DNA of 64,000 bases from Streptomyces sp. NBC_00102 (GCF_026343115.1 NZ_JAPEMC010000003.1:124001-188000); one strand, 5' to 3'. Shown: positions 26,753 through 35,303, numbered from the stretch's first letter. Translations and numbers: made by a program. Notes: a model not told the origin generated them from the sequence alone.

Positions 26753-26877
26753 GCCTCGTCCGGCGGGTGCCGGGGATTTATCGCCGGGGCGGCACGGAGG
26801 CCCGCAGGCCCGGCCGCCCCGGCCGTCTCAGCCGTTCACGGGCTCGGCCGCCGGTACGGGAACCCCCGCGGCCGGAG

Positions 26878-27183
26878 TCACGCGACGCCGCCCGGCCATC
26901 CGGCACCCGAGGCACTCCGGGTGGCCGTCGCGGGCCCGGGTGTCACGTACGCGCCAACTCCACTCCTCGGGTCGCCGGGGCCGCTCGGCTTGCCCCGGCC
27001 CGCCAGATGCAGCAGCCAGGTGACCACAGCGCCGGCGGCTATCACCGTCCCGCCCAACGCCACCCCTGGCGGGGAGGCCGCGCAGACCGCGACTCCGGCG
27101 CCCGTAGCGCCGACGATCACGAGGGCCGTTCCGGTCCAGCCGGCCAGAGTGTGGCCGAGGTCGACATCACCGTGTGCACTCAT
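26878..27183 (-). CDS. HGxxPAAW-like small membrane protein
   Basis: A 101-residue protein with two transmembrane segments (about 18-37 and 45-62), a His-Gly at residues 4-5 and an HTLAGWTG segment, resembling the small HGxxPAAW family common in actinobacteria. A Shine-Dalgarno GGAGAAG precedes ATG 27183 on the minus strand and a minus-10 (TATAGC) lies about 75 bp further upstream. Function unknown. The C-terminal 35 residues are Gly/Pro/Ala-rich and probably disordered. Confidence 0.72.
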   Translation of the reverse strand: MSAHGDVDLGHTLAGWTGTALVIVGATGAGVAVCAASPPGVALGGTVIAAGAVVTWLLHLAGRGKPSGPGDPRSGVGAYVTPGPATATRSASGAGWPGGVA

Positions 27184-27274
27184 CGCTTCTCCTGTCCGGG
27201 AAATGGCGGCGGCAGGTTCTGAAGGGACAACTCGTCTCACGAGCCGAGTAACGCAGACGCTATAGCCTCCGGGC

Positions 27275-27766
27275 TCAGGCCTCGTCATTTCCGATAATCC
27301 CGCCCGGCACGTGCGGGTCGAACCCGCCGCCGCGGATGGCCTCGATGCACTGCAGGACACGGGCGAAGGACGTCAACCCGTACGTGATGCAGCACGTCGG
27401 CGAGTCCCCGCTGACACTTTCCCGCTCGACAGGAACACCACTCATGATGGCCGCGTACGCGTCACGGGCATCGTGCTCGGGGTGAATCCTCACCCACGCC
27501 ATCTGGACGTCCAACGCGAACTCGTTGGCAGACGTACAGGTGTACTTGTCCCATCCTGGATGCCGCCGCCGATCTTCACCCCGGCCCCGGGCTACATCAA
27601 CGGTGACACCTATGCGGAGTGGTACGTCCCGGCCGGCCCTGTTGGTCTCCTGGTCGCGTGCACCGTACCCCCGTGCGTACTGGCTCCACCCCGGTACGGG
27701 CCACTCCCCCGCCGCGACCGCTTTGAGCTCGCTCGGCGACTCCCGGGGCGTCGAGACACCGGCCAC
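27275..27766 (-). CDS. Hypothetical protein, 163 aa
   Basis: No family recognised. The C-terminal two thirds (WDKYTCTSANEFALDVQMAW, GDSPTCCITYGLTSFARVLQ) look like a folded cysteine-containing domain, while the N-terminal part is Arg/Gly-rich. Third-position GC is visibly lower than in neighbouring genes (codons such as AGT, GTT, CCT and ATA occur), which suggests recent acquisition or weak constraint. The start (GTG 27766) is uncertain. It reads away from the subtilase gene, so the 204-bp spacer holds both promoters. Confidence 0.5.
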   Translation of the reverse strand: MAGVSTPRESPSELKAVAAGEWPVPGWSQYARGYGARDQETNRAGRDVPLRIGVTVDVARGRGEDRRRHPGWDKYTCTSANEFALDVQMAWVRIHPEHDARDAYAAIMSGVPVERESVSGDSPTCCITYGLTSFARVLQCIEAIRGGGFDPHVPGGIIGNDEA

Positions 27767-27932
27767 GCCCGTCCCCCCACCCCTCCTCGCGGAAGCCGGC
27801 CACGTGTGCCCGTTGGGGTAGCCATGGCGGCTCCACGGGCACTGAAACAGGCCGTGAACTCCCCCTTAACGAACGTTGGGTTGGGTGAGCCCGCACCCCC
27901 TCTCCTCTCCCGGGAGGGGGCGTCGAGATGCT

Positions 27933-27946
27933 TGGGAGCGCTCCCA
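27933..27946. promoter_or_regulatory. CebR-type operator (perfect 14-bp palindrome)
   Basis: TGGGAGCGCTCCCA is an exact match to the box bound by CebR, the LacI-family repressor that senses cello-oligosaccharides in Streptomyces. It lies 24 bases upstream of the subtilase GTG and just before its AAGGAG ribosome site, a position that would block transcription. Confidence 0.8.
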
Positions 27947-27970
27947 TAAGGAGCTACTGGAAGGAGCCTC

Positions 27971-30900
27971 GTGACTACGAGCGCACGAACCCTGCGAAGG
28001 AGGTTGGCGGTACCCCTGCTGGCCTTCGTCCTGGCGGGGGGCGGCACGGTCGCCACCGGAAACGCGGCAATGGCCGCCCCGCCCGAGCAGGACACCCCGG
28101 CGGGCAACAGTGTCCGCTCCGGTCTGCGTCCCGCAGGGGACCGCGTCGACCTGACGGGAGGTGCCGGTCGATTCGGACAGGGCCGGACCGGCGAGTCCGA
28201 GGCGGTGCGGAAGCAGACGCCCACCGGGCGCACCCCGTACATCGTGCAGCTCGCCGAGGAGCCAGTGACGACGTACACGGGCGAGGTCCCGGGGCTGGCC
28301 CGGACCCGCCCGGCACCGGGTGAGCAGCTGGAACCGCAGTCGGCGGAGGCGAAGGCGTACCGGAAGCACCTGGGTACCCGGCGGACAGCCGTGGCCGCAG
28401 CAGCCGGGATCACCGTCGAGGAGATCTACACCACAGCCTTCAACGGGTTCTCCGCCACCCTGACTTCCGCTCAGGTCAAGGCGCTGAAGGCGGACAAGCG
28501 GGTTCGTTCGGTCACCGAGTCCAAGGTGGTCAATTCCGGCCAGACGTCCCTCGGTGACACCACGTCGCAGTCGGCGACCGGCACCGCAACGGGCACTGTC
28601 GGATCATCGTCGGCTGCGGCTGCGGCTGCGGCATCGGCGACCGGCGCACAGGCAGCCGGCGCACAGGCGACCGGTGCGCAGGCGACCGGTGCGCAGAAGT
28701 CCGACACATCCAAGTCCGCCCCGCGGAAGCCGAGCAAGACCACCGGCGCCGGGGTCGTGATCGGCGTCCTGGACACCGGCATCTGGCCCGAAAGCGCTTC
28801 GTTCGCCCAGAAGATGCCGGCCCCGGCCGGCTGGCACGGCACCTGCCAGACCGGCTACACGTTCGCCGCCGTGCACTGCAACGGCAAGATCGTCGGCGCC
28901 CGGTACTTCGCCGACACGGTTCTCGCGGCGTATGGCTCGCTGCCCGAGGGCGAGGTGCTCTCTCCCCGGGACATGGTCGGACACGGCACGCACACGGCGT
29001 CCACCGCAGCCGGCCTGCCCGTCGACGACGTCACCATCGCGGGGCGGGACTTCGGTTCCATCTCCGGAGTGGCCCCGGACGCGCGGATCGCCGTCTACAA
29101 GGTCCTCTGGGGCGGTTCGGGATACGACGCCGACATCATCGCGGGCATCGACGCGGCGGTCGCCGACGGCGTCCAGGTGCTGAACTACTCGATAGGAACG
29201 GAGTGGGGGGACACCGAGCCGAACACGCCGATCGGCAACGCCTTCCTCAACGCCACGCTGGCCGGGGTCTTCGTCACCGCCGCGGCCGGCAACACAGGCT
29301 TCAGCAGCGCGGTCAGCAACACCCAGCCGTGGGTCACCACGGTCGGCGCGGCGGTGACCGAGGCGAACGGGGGAACCGTCCGGCTCGGTGACGGCACCTC
29401 GATCGCCGGCGCCACCCTGGACGTGCTCCCCGGCGGCCGGTCCCTGCCGCTGGTCTTCGGCGAAGAGGCAGGCACGCTGGACGACGGTTCGGCGTACTGC
29501 GTGCCCGGCAGCCTGGACCCGGCGAAGGTGAAGGGCAAGGTGGTCGCCTGTGCCCTCTACAGCCCGTACGACTCGGTGCAGGAGCTGAAGGCCACGGGCG
29601 CCGCGGCCATGGTCCTCTTCGACCCCAACGGCAACTTCAGGGTCAACAGCGTCTACGACTTCCCGGTGCTCTACCTCAACACCCGGGAGCAGGCCGGCAA
29701 AATCTTCAACTACCTGATGAGGCACCCGGCCAACGGCTCCGCCAGGCTCACCTCGGGCAGCGACAGCTTCGACGTGCCGAGCATCGCGGACTACTCCTCC
29801 ACAGGGCCGGACAAGACGCACACCGGGCTCATGAAGCCCGACCTGGTCGCCCCCGGCAGCGACATCGTCGCGGCCGTCTCCCCGCCGGGGAACTTCGGCC
29901 GGCAGTACGACGCGTACTCGGGGACCTCGATGGCGACCCCGCACGTGGCCGGAGAGGCCGCGATCCTGCGCGCCGAGCACCCCGGCTGGTCGCCCGGCGC
30001 GGTCGCCTCGGCGCTGCACACCACCGCCGGCACCGTGAGCGACGCCAGCCCCTTGGCCCAGGGCAGCGGACTGGCGTCGGTGAAGCGGGCCGCCGATCCG
30101 GGGCTGGTCATCGAGCCGGACGCGCAGAGCCTGGTCGCCTTCAGCGAGGCCGCTCAGCCCGACGGCCGCGATCTGAACCTGCCTTCGATCGCGCTGCGCG
30201 AGTACGACGGAACCAAGCCGGTGGTGCTGACCCGCAAGCTGACGAACGTCGGCAGCAAGAAGGAGACGTACCGCGCGTCGACCAGCGGGCTGCGGGGCAT
30301 GGGAATCACCGTCTCCCCCTCGGTGGTGACGGTGGCACCGGGCAGGACCGTCTCGGTCACCATCACCCTGCGGCGCGGCAGCGCACCGTGGGACCGCTAC
30401 ACCACCGGCGCGATCACCTGGCGCGGCAACGCCCACCAGGTACGGATTCCGGTCGCCGCCCGCCCGTGGGGCATCACGCCCCGGGAGTACGACGACAACC
30501 TGGAGGAGTTCGGCCGGCTCGCCGGCGGCTCCTTCGCCATGATGGAGCCGGGCTTCACCGGCCCGGTCTCCGGCAGGTCGACCGGCTACGCCCCCATGAA
30601 GTGGGAGTCGTACTCGATGCCGACCGGAGTCAGCGGCGGCGTCTTCGACCCGAAGGCCCTCGGGGTGCGTGCGCACACCTTCAAGGTGCCGGCGGGCAGC
30701 GCAGGAATCGTCGTGAAGGCCGAAACCGACGATCCGGACACCAACCTCGACCTGTATCTGTACAGGGGCGACAAGCTGGTGTACCGGAGCAATTCCACCT
30801 GGAACAGCCTCGAACGGGCCTGGTCCTTCATGCCGGAAGCGGGCACCTACACCGCGTACGTCTTCGCACAGGACTCCGCGGGCCCGGTCGTCGACTACCG

Positions 30901-31117
30901 GCTCGGCCACGTGATCCTCAGCCGTAACGGCCACTACGAGCAGGCGACGCTGGAATTGCCGGCCTCACTGGTGCGTGGCACGACGCCGCAGTACAAACTG
31001 CGGCCGGGCGCTGCGCTGAAGCCTGACGGCGACTACTGGGCGTACACCGAGTTCCGCACCGGAGGGCAGGTAATTCCGGGGCAGTTGGTCAACACGAACC
31101 AGTACTTCTGGGAGTGA
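27971..31117 (+). CDS. Secreted subtilisin-like (S8) serine peptidase
   Basis: A 1048-residue extracellular protease. Sec signal (RRRLAVPLLAFVLAGGG, cleavage near AMA-A, residue 34), an inhibitor-like prodomain (PYIVQLAEEPV to KVVNSG, about 88-188), a low-complexity Ala/Thr/Gly/Gln linker (about 193-243), then the S8 domain with Asp268 (GVLDTGIWPES), His338 (GHGTHTAST) and Ser653 (GTSMATPHVAGE), interrupted by a protease-associated insert, and C-terminal Fn3-like and pre-peptidase-like domains. GTG 27971 has a perfect AAGGAG (27961-27966). The domain order resembles plant-type cucumisin-like subtilases found in Streptomyces. Probable control by a CebR-type repressor. It ends at the hairpin at 31124. 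Confidence 0.93.
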   Translation: MTTSARTLRRRLAVPLLAFVLAGGGTVATGNAAMAAPPEQDTPAGNSVRSGLRPAGDRVDLTGGAGRFGQGRTGESEAVRKQTPTGRTPYIVQLAEEPVTTYTGEVPGLARTRPAPGEQLEPQSAEAKAYRKHLGTRRTAVAAAAGITVEEIYTTAFNGFSATLTSAQVKALKADKRVRSVTESKVVNSGQTSLGDTTSQSATGTATGTVGSSSAAAAAAASATGAQAAGAQATGAQATGAQKSDTSKSAPRKPSKTTGAGVVIGVLDTGIWPESASFAQKMPAPAGWHGTCQTGYTFAAVHCNGKIVGARYFADTVLAAYGSLPEGEVLSPRDMVGHGTHTASTAAGLPVDDVTIAGRDFGSISGVAPDARIAVYKVLWGGSGYDADIIAGIDAAVADGVQVLNYSIGTEWGDTEPNTPIGNAFLNATLAGVFVTAAAGNTGFSSAVSNTQPWVTTVGAAVTEANGGTVRLGDGTSIAGATLDVLPGGRSLPLVFGEEAGTLDDGSAYCVPGSLDPAKVKGKVVACALYSPYDSVQELKATGAAAMVLFDPNGNFRVNSVYDFPVLYLNTREQAGKIFNYLMRHPANGSARLTSGSDSFDVPSIADYSSTGPDKTHTGLMKPDLVAPGSDIVAAVSPPGNFGRQYDAYSGTSMATPHVAGEAAILRAEHPGWSPGAVASALHTTAGTVSDASPLAQGSGLASVKRAADPGLVIEPDAQSLVAFSEAAQPDGRDLNLPSIALREYDGTKPVVLTRKLTNVGSKKETYRASTSGLRGMGITVSPSVVTVAPGRTVSVTITLRRGSAPWDRYTTGAITWRGNAHQVRIPVAARPWGITPREYDDNLEEFGRLAGGSFAMMEPGFTGPVSGRSTGYAPMKWESYSMPTGVSGGVFDPKALGVRAHTFKVPAGSAGIVVKAETDDPDTNLDLYLYRGDKLVYRSNSTWNSLERAWSFMPEAGTYTAYVFAQDSAGPVVDYRLGHVILSRNGHYEQATLELPASLVRGTTPQYKLRPGAALKPDGDYWAYTEFRTGGQVIPGQLVNTNQYFWE

Positions 31118-31123
31118 CCCCGT

Positions 31124-31159
31124 AGCGGGTTTCCGGCGGATCAAGGCCGGAAACCCGCT
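31124..31159 (+). terminator. 14-bp hairpin after the subtilase gene
   Basis: Arms 31124-31137 and 31146-31159 pair perfectly around an eight-base loop, seven bases after the stop codon. Confidence 0.85.
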
Positions 31160-31299
31160 CGTCCTCGTGACACGCCTCGTGCAGGACGTCCCCGTTGGAC
31201 GCTCCCCGAGCCCGGAGCGCGGCCGTCGGCCCGCCAGCCCCCAGATCAGCCCCCGCGCCCCCGCGCCCCCGCCCTCCGCCCGCAGCTCCAGCCCCTCGG

Positions 31300-31640
31300 C
31301 CCCGGTGATCCGGGCCGAGGCGTTCGCCCGAGGGCCACCTCGCCGGCCACCACGTCGACGTACGCGCGCACTGCGTCCGAGACCGCCGCGCGTTCGCCCG
31401 CCGTGAGCCGGCGGACGTGCAGCATCGCTCCGGCGGCAGGCAGGGCGGACGGGGTGGAGTCGGCAATGCCGGGGACGACGGCGTACGCCGGCTCGCCGCC
31501 GACTGCCAGGACCTGTGTCAGGTCCCGGGCCGGGCGAGAACTGCCCGTAGCCGAGCAGTCCTGCGAGGGTCAGGCCGGTTCCGTAGCTCAGGCCGTGCAC
31601 GAAGTGGCGCAGCGCGGAGCGATGGCGGCTGCGTCGTCAG
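31300..31640 (-). pseudogene. Frameshifted remnant of an unidentified gene
   Basis: Two minus-strand frames join to give a sensible protein: SALRHFVHGLSYGTGLTLAG, LLGYGQFSP in one frame, then (shift near 31525-31535) DLTQVLAVGGEPAYAVVPG and HVRRLTAGERAAVSDAVRA in the next. There is a stop just upstream and no good start, so the N-terminus is also lost. I do not recognise the family. A sequencing error could explain the frameshift but not the missing start. DNA between it and the subtilase terminator holds nothing else. Confidence 0.5.
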
Positions 31641-31674
31641 CGGCGCGTTGGGCTGGGGACAGAGTCCGGGGGCT

Positions 31675-32265
31675 TCAGGTCTTCGCGTACCAGGAGCGGC
31701 CGCGGGCTGCCCAGCGGGCCGCCCACCCTGCGAAACCGGGAGTGCCCGGCATCAGGGAGGTGCCTGACCTGGTGCCGAAGGGCACCGCGCCGTACTCATC
31801 GATCAGCCAGACGTGGCCGCGCTGCGGCCCGGTGACGATGAGGTGCCAGTACATGCCGCAGCCGTCGGTGCCCAGCAGCAGCGAGCCGTGGTCGAACACG
31901 GGGTCCGTCCGCTTCTCGAACTCCTGCTCCGAGAGGGTCGCTTCGTCGCCTTCCGCCGTCCACAGCCATGCCGCCGTGAGCGGGAACGGCTCGGCGAGCA
32001 GGCGCACGGGGCGGTACGAGCCCCAGTCGGAGGGCGCTTGCGCGAAGGGCAGCAGACCGTACATGGGTGGTCCTGCGCGCAGGCCGTCGCAGATGTCCGT
32101 CACGAACGTGCGGTACGGCTCCGGAAGGACGATGCCGTGTTCTGCCTCGAAGGACCGCACCGCTTCCGAGCCGGCTGGCGGTGCTGCCCCGGGACGGCCC
32201 ACGAAGATGTCGCGGAGAGCAGCCAACTCGGCCGGGTCGCAGGATTCCGTGTTCATGCGGGTCAT
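31675..32265 (-). CDS. SMI1/KNR4 (SUKH) family protein
   Basis: A 196-residue protein of the SUKH superfamily, recognised from the N-terminal pattern SFEAEHGIVLPEPYRTFVTDICDG (about 43-66), the central YGLLPF, and DGCGMYWHLIVTGPQRGHVWLIDEYGAVPF. SUKH proteins are very often immunity proteins for polymorphic nuclease or deaminase toxins, but many are orphans. No toxin gene lies beside it. ATG 32265 or ATG 32256 can start it. It is probably monocistronic, next to a decayed gene. Confidence 0.82.
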   Translation of the reverse strand: MTRMNTESCDPAELAALRDIFVGRPGAAPPAGSEAVRSFEAEHGIVLPEPYRTFVTDICDGLRAGPPMYGLLPFAQAPSDWGSYRPVRLLAEPFPLTAAWLWTAEGDEATLSEQEFEKRTDPVFDHGSLLLGTDGCGMYWHLIVTGPQRGHVWLIDEYGAVPFGTRSGTSLMPGTPGFAGWAARWAARGRSWYAKT

Positions 32266-32343
32266 TATGCAAGGCGTGTACGAGGCGCCGGGACTGTGGC
32301 CGCAGCATCAGCGACGACCAACGGCTGCCCGCCGGATCCGACG

Positions 32344-32628
32344 ATGAAGGAGCAGACAGCACTGCCGGCAGTCCGTCCCCGCGGATGCTGTCGGTACAAC
32401 TGGGACTCCGGCACATCGACCACGTTCCCCGGTGGTATCACTGTTCCCGACGACGACATGGGGCGGCTGCACAAGGTGGGCTTCGCTCAGGAATTCGACA
32501 TGCGCGGTAGCAGCAGCACCTGCACCCATGATCTGAACAATGGCTCAGCCCCCGGAGTGACGCCGGCGGACCCTGGCGGCGAGGGCTCCCGCGGAGACGT
32601 CTCACGCGGCAACGAGGAGAACCGTTGA
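32344..32628 (+). CDS. Small hypothetical protein, 94 aa (low confidence)
   Basis: ATG 32344 opens a frame with several Cys and Gly residues (RGCCRYNWDSGTSTTFPGG, DMGRLHKVGFAQEFDM) that ends by overlapping the TTG start of the lipoprotein gene (TTGA, 32625-32628). No signal peptide, domain or good Shine-Dalgarno is seen, and codon bias is weak. The overlap is the main reason to record it. It could equally be leader DNA of the lipoprotein gene. Confidence 0.35.
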   Translation: MKEQTALPAVRPRGCCRYNWDSGTSTTFPGGITVPDDDMGRLHKVGFAQEFDMRGSSSTCTHDLNNGSAPGVTPADPGGEGSRGDVSRGNEENR

Positions 32629-33140
32629 ACAGCCGATCATCCCTGCGACCACGTCTGTTGGCACTGTTGGGGGCCACTCTGCTGCTCGCCTCCTGCTCTG
32701 GTGCAGACAAGGAAGACCACCGGACGACGGACGGGCGCGCCTCGCACTGGGGAAAGGGCATGGGCGCCCCGGAGGCATCAGCGTTCATGAAGGTGCCAGT
32801 GCCCGAGAATGCGACAGAGGTGAAGGGCGCCGTGCAGATCAATCCGCAGGAGGACATCTACCTGCTCTCCTTTGTGACCGACGAGAGGACAGCCGTGGAG
32901 ATGGCGGAGGACCTGCGTCCCGAGCAGCCCCTGCGCATCAGGAACCAGGACCTTCCGCCCTCCACGAAACTCTTCGGGCACCTCGGACTCGCCGAGCCCC
33001 AAAGCGAAAAGGGGGCCCGCTGGGCCGGGGTCTGCCCGCCCTGCGTGGGCGACAGCCGCCGGAGCGAGGTCCAGTGGATCGAGATCCACGTCCTCGGACT
33101 GGACGCCGACACCACCCGGGTTTACCTGCAGGCGTTCTGA
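32625..33140 (+). CDS. Putative lipoprotein, 171 aa
   Basis: The protein starts with a lipoprotein signal (RPRLLALLGATLLLASC) with lipobox LLAS-C, giving a lipidated Cys at residue 24, followed by a polar linker and a domain of about 120 residues (KVPVPENATEVKGAVQ, EDIYLLSFVTDE, VQWIEIHVLGL) that I do not recognise. It contains a CPPC motif (about 136-139) that could be redox-active or form a disulfide. TTG 32625 is supported by GAGGAGA (32614-32620). It is exported to the outer face of the membrane; its role is unknown. Confidence 0.75.
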   Translation: MNSRSSLRPRLLALLGATLLLASCSGADKEDHRTTDGRASHWGKGMGAPEASAFMKVPVPENATEVKGAVQINPQEDIYLLSFVTDERTAVEMAEDLRPEQPLRIRNQDLPPSTKLFGHLGLAEPQSEKGARWAGVCPPCVGDSRRSEVQWIEIHVLGLDADTTRVYLQAF

Positions 33141-33318
33141 CCATGACATGGAGAAGCACTGCCAACGAACCGATCGACGAGAGCGTCGGGCTCCCGAGCT
33201 CCCCATCGGCTGCCAACCCGAGCCGCCGCCGAACCACCACAACCCGGCCCGCCGCCAGGCCGCACCCGTCCCGTTCCACCCGCGCCGCGGACGAGACGTC
33301 ACGCCCACCTCGCGGAGC

Positions 33319-33657
33319 TCAGGGGCTGAACGGGGCCGCGTCCGGCCGCGGTTCGTCCCGTATCGGGGTCCCGGAATCGGAATCGGTGATGTCCCCCGCC
33401 CACCAGTCCGGCGCGTCGGTCGGCGTCCAGGCCATGCCGACCGGCCGTTGGAAGGTGTCCTCGACCCAGCGGCGCATGGCCTCCTGAGCGGACTCCGGCG
33501 AACCACCGGGCGATGCGCCGCGGAGCGCGCCGTCCAGTACACCGCCGGGCTCGAAGTGGATCGCGAAGCGCCACGTGACCGGGGTCCTGTACAGCACGAC
33601 CGCGGCAGGTCGGCCCAGTCGGCTGCGCCAGTCCCGCTTCGGCTTCGGCCCGCGCAT
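33319..33657 (-). CDS. Hypothetical protein, 112 aa
   Basis: No known domain. A short basic N-terminus (MRGPKPKRDWRSRLGR) is followed by a soluble domain (VVLYRTPVTWRFAIHFEPGG, EAMRRWVEDTFQRPVGMAW). AGGAAA precedes ATG 33657 on the minus strand. It stands 120 bp upstream of the pyrF-like gene in the opposite part of the same strand order, so cotranscription into it from pyrF is possible. No signal peptide. Confidence 0.6.
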   Translation of the reverse strand: MRGPKPKRDWRSRLGRPAAVVLYRTPVTWRFAIHFEPGGVLDGALRGASPGGSPESAQEAMRRWVEDTFQRPVGMAWTPTDAPDWWAGDITDSDSGTPIRDEPRPDAAPFSP

Positions 33658-33777
33658 CGGATTTCCTGCTTTCGTGTGGTGACCGAGCGGGTCCGCGCGC
33701 GTCCCCGGCGGGAAGACCGTCCGCCGGGATGGATGCCCACCCCGCGCGGCGTCCTGGCCACCCTTCCGCGAAGGGAG

Positions 33778-34476
33778 CTACGAGGCCGACAAGTTGGCGC
33801 GGAAACGACGGAACGCGGTCAGCGCGTCCGGCGCCCGCGTGACCGCGCGGCCCACGACCACGTGCGAGGCTCCGTCCGCGACTGCGGCGTACGGCGTGCC
33901 GGGACGGGCGTGCTCGTTGACGGACGCGCCGGGCAGGACGACTCCGGGGGCGACGATCAGCGCATCGCCACCCAATACCTCACGCAGGGAGGCCACTTCG
34001 TGCGGCGAGGCGGTCACGCCATGGCATCCGGCCCGCTTGGCCAGACCGGCCAACCGCAGCACCTGACTCTCCGTGGAGCCGGCCACGCCGATGTCGACCA
34101 GGTCCGCGTCGGTCATGCTGGTGACGACGGTGAGGGCAAGAACGCGAAGGTCTGAATAATCGCGGGCCGCCTCGACCGCGGCGGTCAGGATCCCCGTGCC
34201 GCCCATACTGTGCACGGTCACCATGGAGACGCCGAGCGCGCCTGCCGCCCGGACGGCGCCGGCGACGGAGTTCGGGATCTCGAAGAGCTTGAGGTCCAGG
34301 AAGACTTCGTTGCCCCGCCCGACCAGGTATTCCACGAACTGGGGCCCGACCGCGGTGAGAAGTTCCAGACCCACCTTGTAGAAGCGGCACTCGTCACCGA
34401 GCTGTTCGACGACGGCTTGGGCGGCTGGGCGGTTGTCGCAGTCCAGTGCGACGATGATCCGACGGCTCGGATCCAT
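33778..34476 (-). CDS. pyrF: Orotidine-5'-phosphate decarboxylase-like protein with altered active-site motif
   Basis: A 232-residue TIM-barrel protein of the short OMP decarboxylase type, which makes UMP from OMP. Family blocks include IIVALDCDNRPAA, FYKVGLELL (catalytic Lys), FLDLKLFEIPNS, MVTVHSMGG, VVTSM and the C-terminal phosphate-binding VVGRAVTRA. The signature normally reads DLKxHDIPNT; here the last Asp of the D-x-K-x-x-D motif is Glu. Streptomycetes usually carry a longer pyrF near carAB, so this is likely a paralogue, possibly acquired. ATG 34476 is preferred; ATG-like 34512 would add 12 residues. Not in a pyrimidine operon. Confidence 0.82.
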   Translation of the reverse strand: MDPSRRIIVALDCDNRPAAQAVVEQLGDECRFYKVGLELLTAVGPQFVEYLVGRGNEVFLDLKLFEIPNSVAGAVRAAGALGVSMVTVHSMGGTGILTAAVEAARDYSDLRVLALTVVTSMTDADLVDIGVAGSTESQVLRLAGLAKRAGCHGVTASPHEVASLREVLGGDALIVAPGVVLPGASVNEHARPGTPYAAVADGASHVVVGRAVTRAPDALTAFRRFRANLSAS

Positions 34477-34835
34477 GACGCCCTGATGGTCTCGCCCCGT
34501 CAACCCTTGCACCCGGCCCTGTCCTTACTCTCCCGCACCTGTTCGGAAACGGACGATACACCGGGATCTCTCCGGTCGCGGCTCTCGATGCTCAGTGCCT
34601 TGCGGAGGGGTTCACCGAACTCCGTGGCCGGGGGATGTCGGGGGCGTGGGACATGAAGCTCGGCACGATCCGCCCGACGAAGTACGGCAGGTCACGCATC
34701 GTCCTCTCGGCCCGTGCCGCCGCCTGCGGCGGGAGCTCGGCCACGTCCTCGGCCCTGGTGGTGTCACCGCTCTTCCGCGGAGCGGCGCGGCGGAATCACG
34801 GACGGGGAGATTCGCCGTCGGCCGATGCCCCGCGG
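34477..34835. other. Intergenic, nothing recognised
   Basis: About 360 bases between the pyrF-like gene and the 34836 gene. Frames on both strands are short with poor codon bias, and no strong hairpin or promoter was identified. Confidence 0.4.
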
Positions 34836-35303
34836 TCACACCCGCTCCTGATACACCCTCACCTCGGCCGGTTTCAGACCGCGGATCATCTTCCAGCCCG
34901 CCCCCTCGGTGAACTCCGCGGCCCACTGCTCGAGTTCATCCCCTGAATCGTGAAAGAACCACGAGTCGAAGCTCCCCAGCGCGTCGAGCAGCGGCGTCGG
35001 TTCGTAGCGGAGCTCGCAGTGGACTTGCACGTACTGGTCGTGGAGGCCGTCGGAATCGACGATCTCGAACTGCCTGACGAAATCCAGGAGGAACATCGGG
35101 GGCCCGTCGAACGCGTACGTGCCGTACTGGAGCAGCAGGCCGTCGGCGTCGGGCACGTCCGGGACGTCGAACCGTCTTCCGCCGAAGCGGAGCCAGGCGG
35201 GCCAGAGGTCTTCGGCCGCCGAAGCGGCGAACTCGCCGCGTTCCGGACCGATCTCACTCCGGAGCAGTCCCAAGGCCTCGTCCTTCGACGGCCTGTGCAC
35301 CAT
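34836..35303 (-). CDS. Hypothetical acidic protein, 155 aa
   Basis: A soluble protein with no domain I can name. The core (FGGRRFDVPDVPDADGLLLQ, MFLLDFVRQFEIVD, YVQVHCELRYEP) alternates beta strands and acidic loops, and the C-terminal part contains WFFHDSGDELEQWAAEF. Size, acidity and neighbourhood (an orphan SUKH protein 2.5 kb away) would suit an immunity or inhibitor protein, but that is only a guess. Start ATG 35303. Confidence 0.65.
   Translation of the reverse strand: MVHRPSKDEALGLLRSEIGPERGEFAASAAEDLWPAWLRFGGRRFDVPDVPDADGLLLQYGTYAFDGPPMFLLDFVRQFEIVDSDGLHDQYVQVHCELRYEPTPLLDALGSFDSWFFHDSGDELEQWAAEFTEGAGWKMIRGLKPAEVRVYQERV

Larger units (their letters stand above)
26533..26877. other. 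Leader and intergenic region, no gene
   Basis: Apart from the promoter, tandem 12-mers and short leader ORFs listed separately, positions 26753-26877 hold only GC-rich intergenic DNA. No separate gene can be supported. Confidence 0.5.

Noticed and set aside
31089..31466. 125-codon minus-strand frame after the subtilase gene
   Set aside because: It covers the terminator and runs out of frame with the better coding signal of the remnant at 31300-31640.
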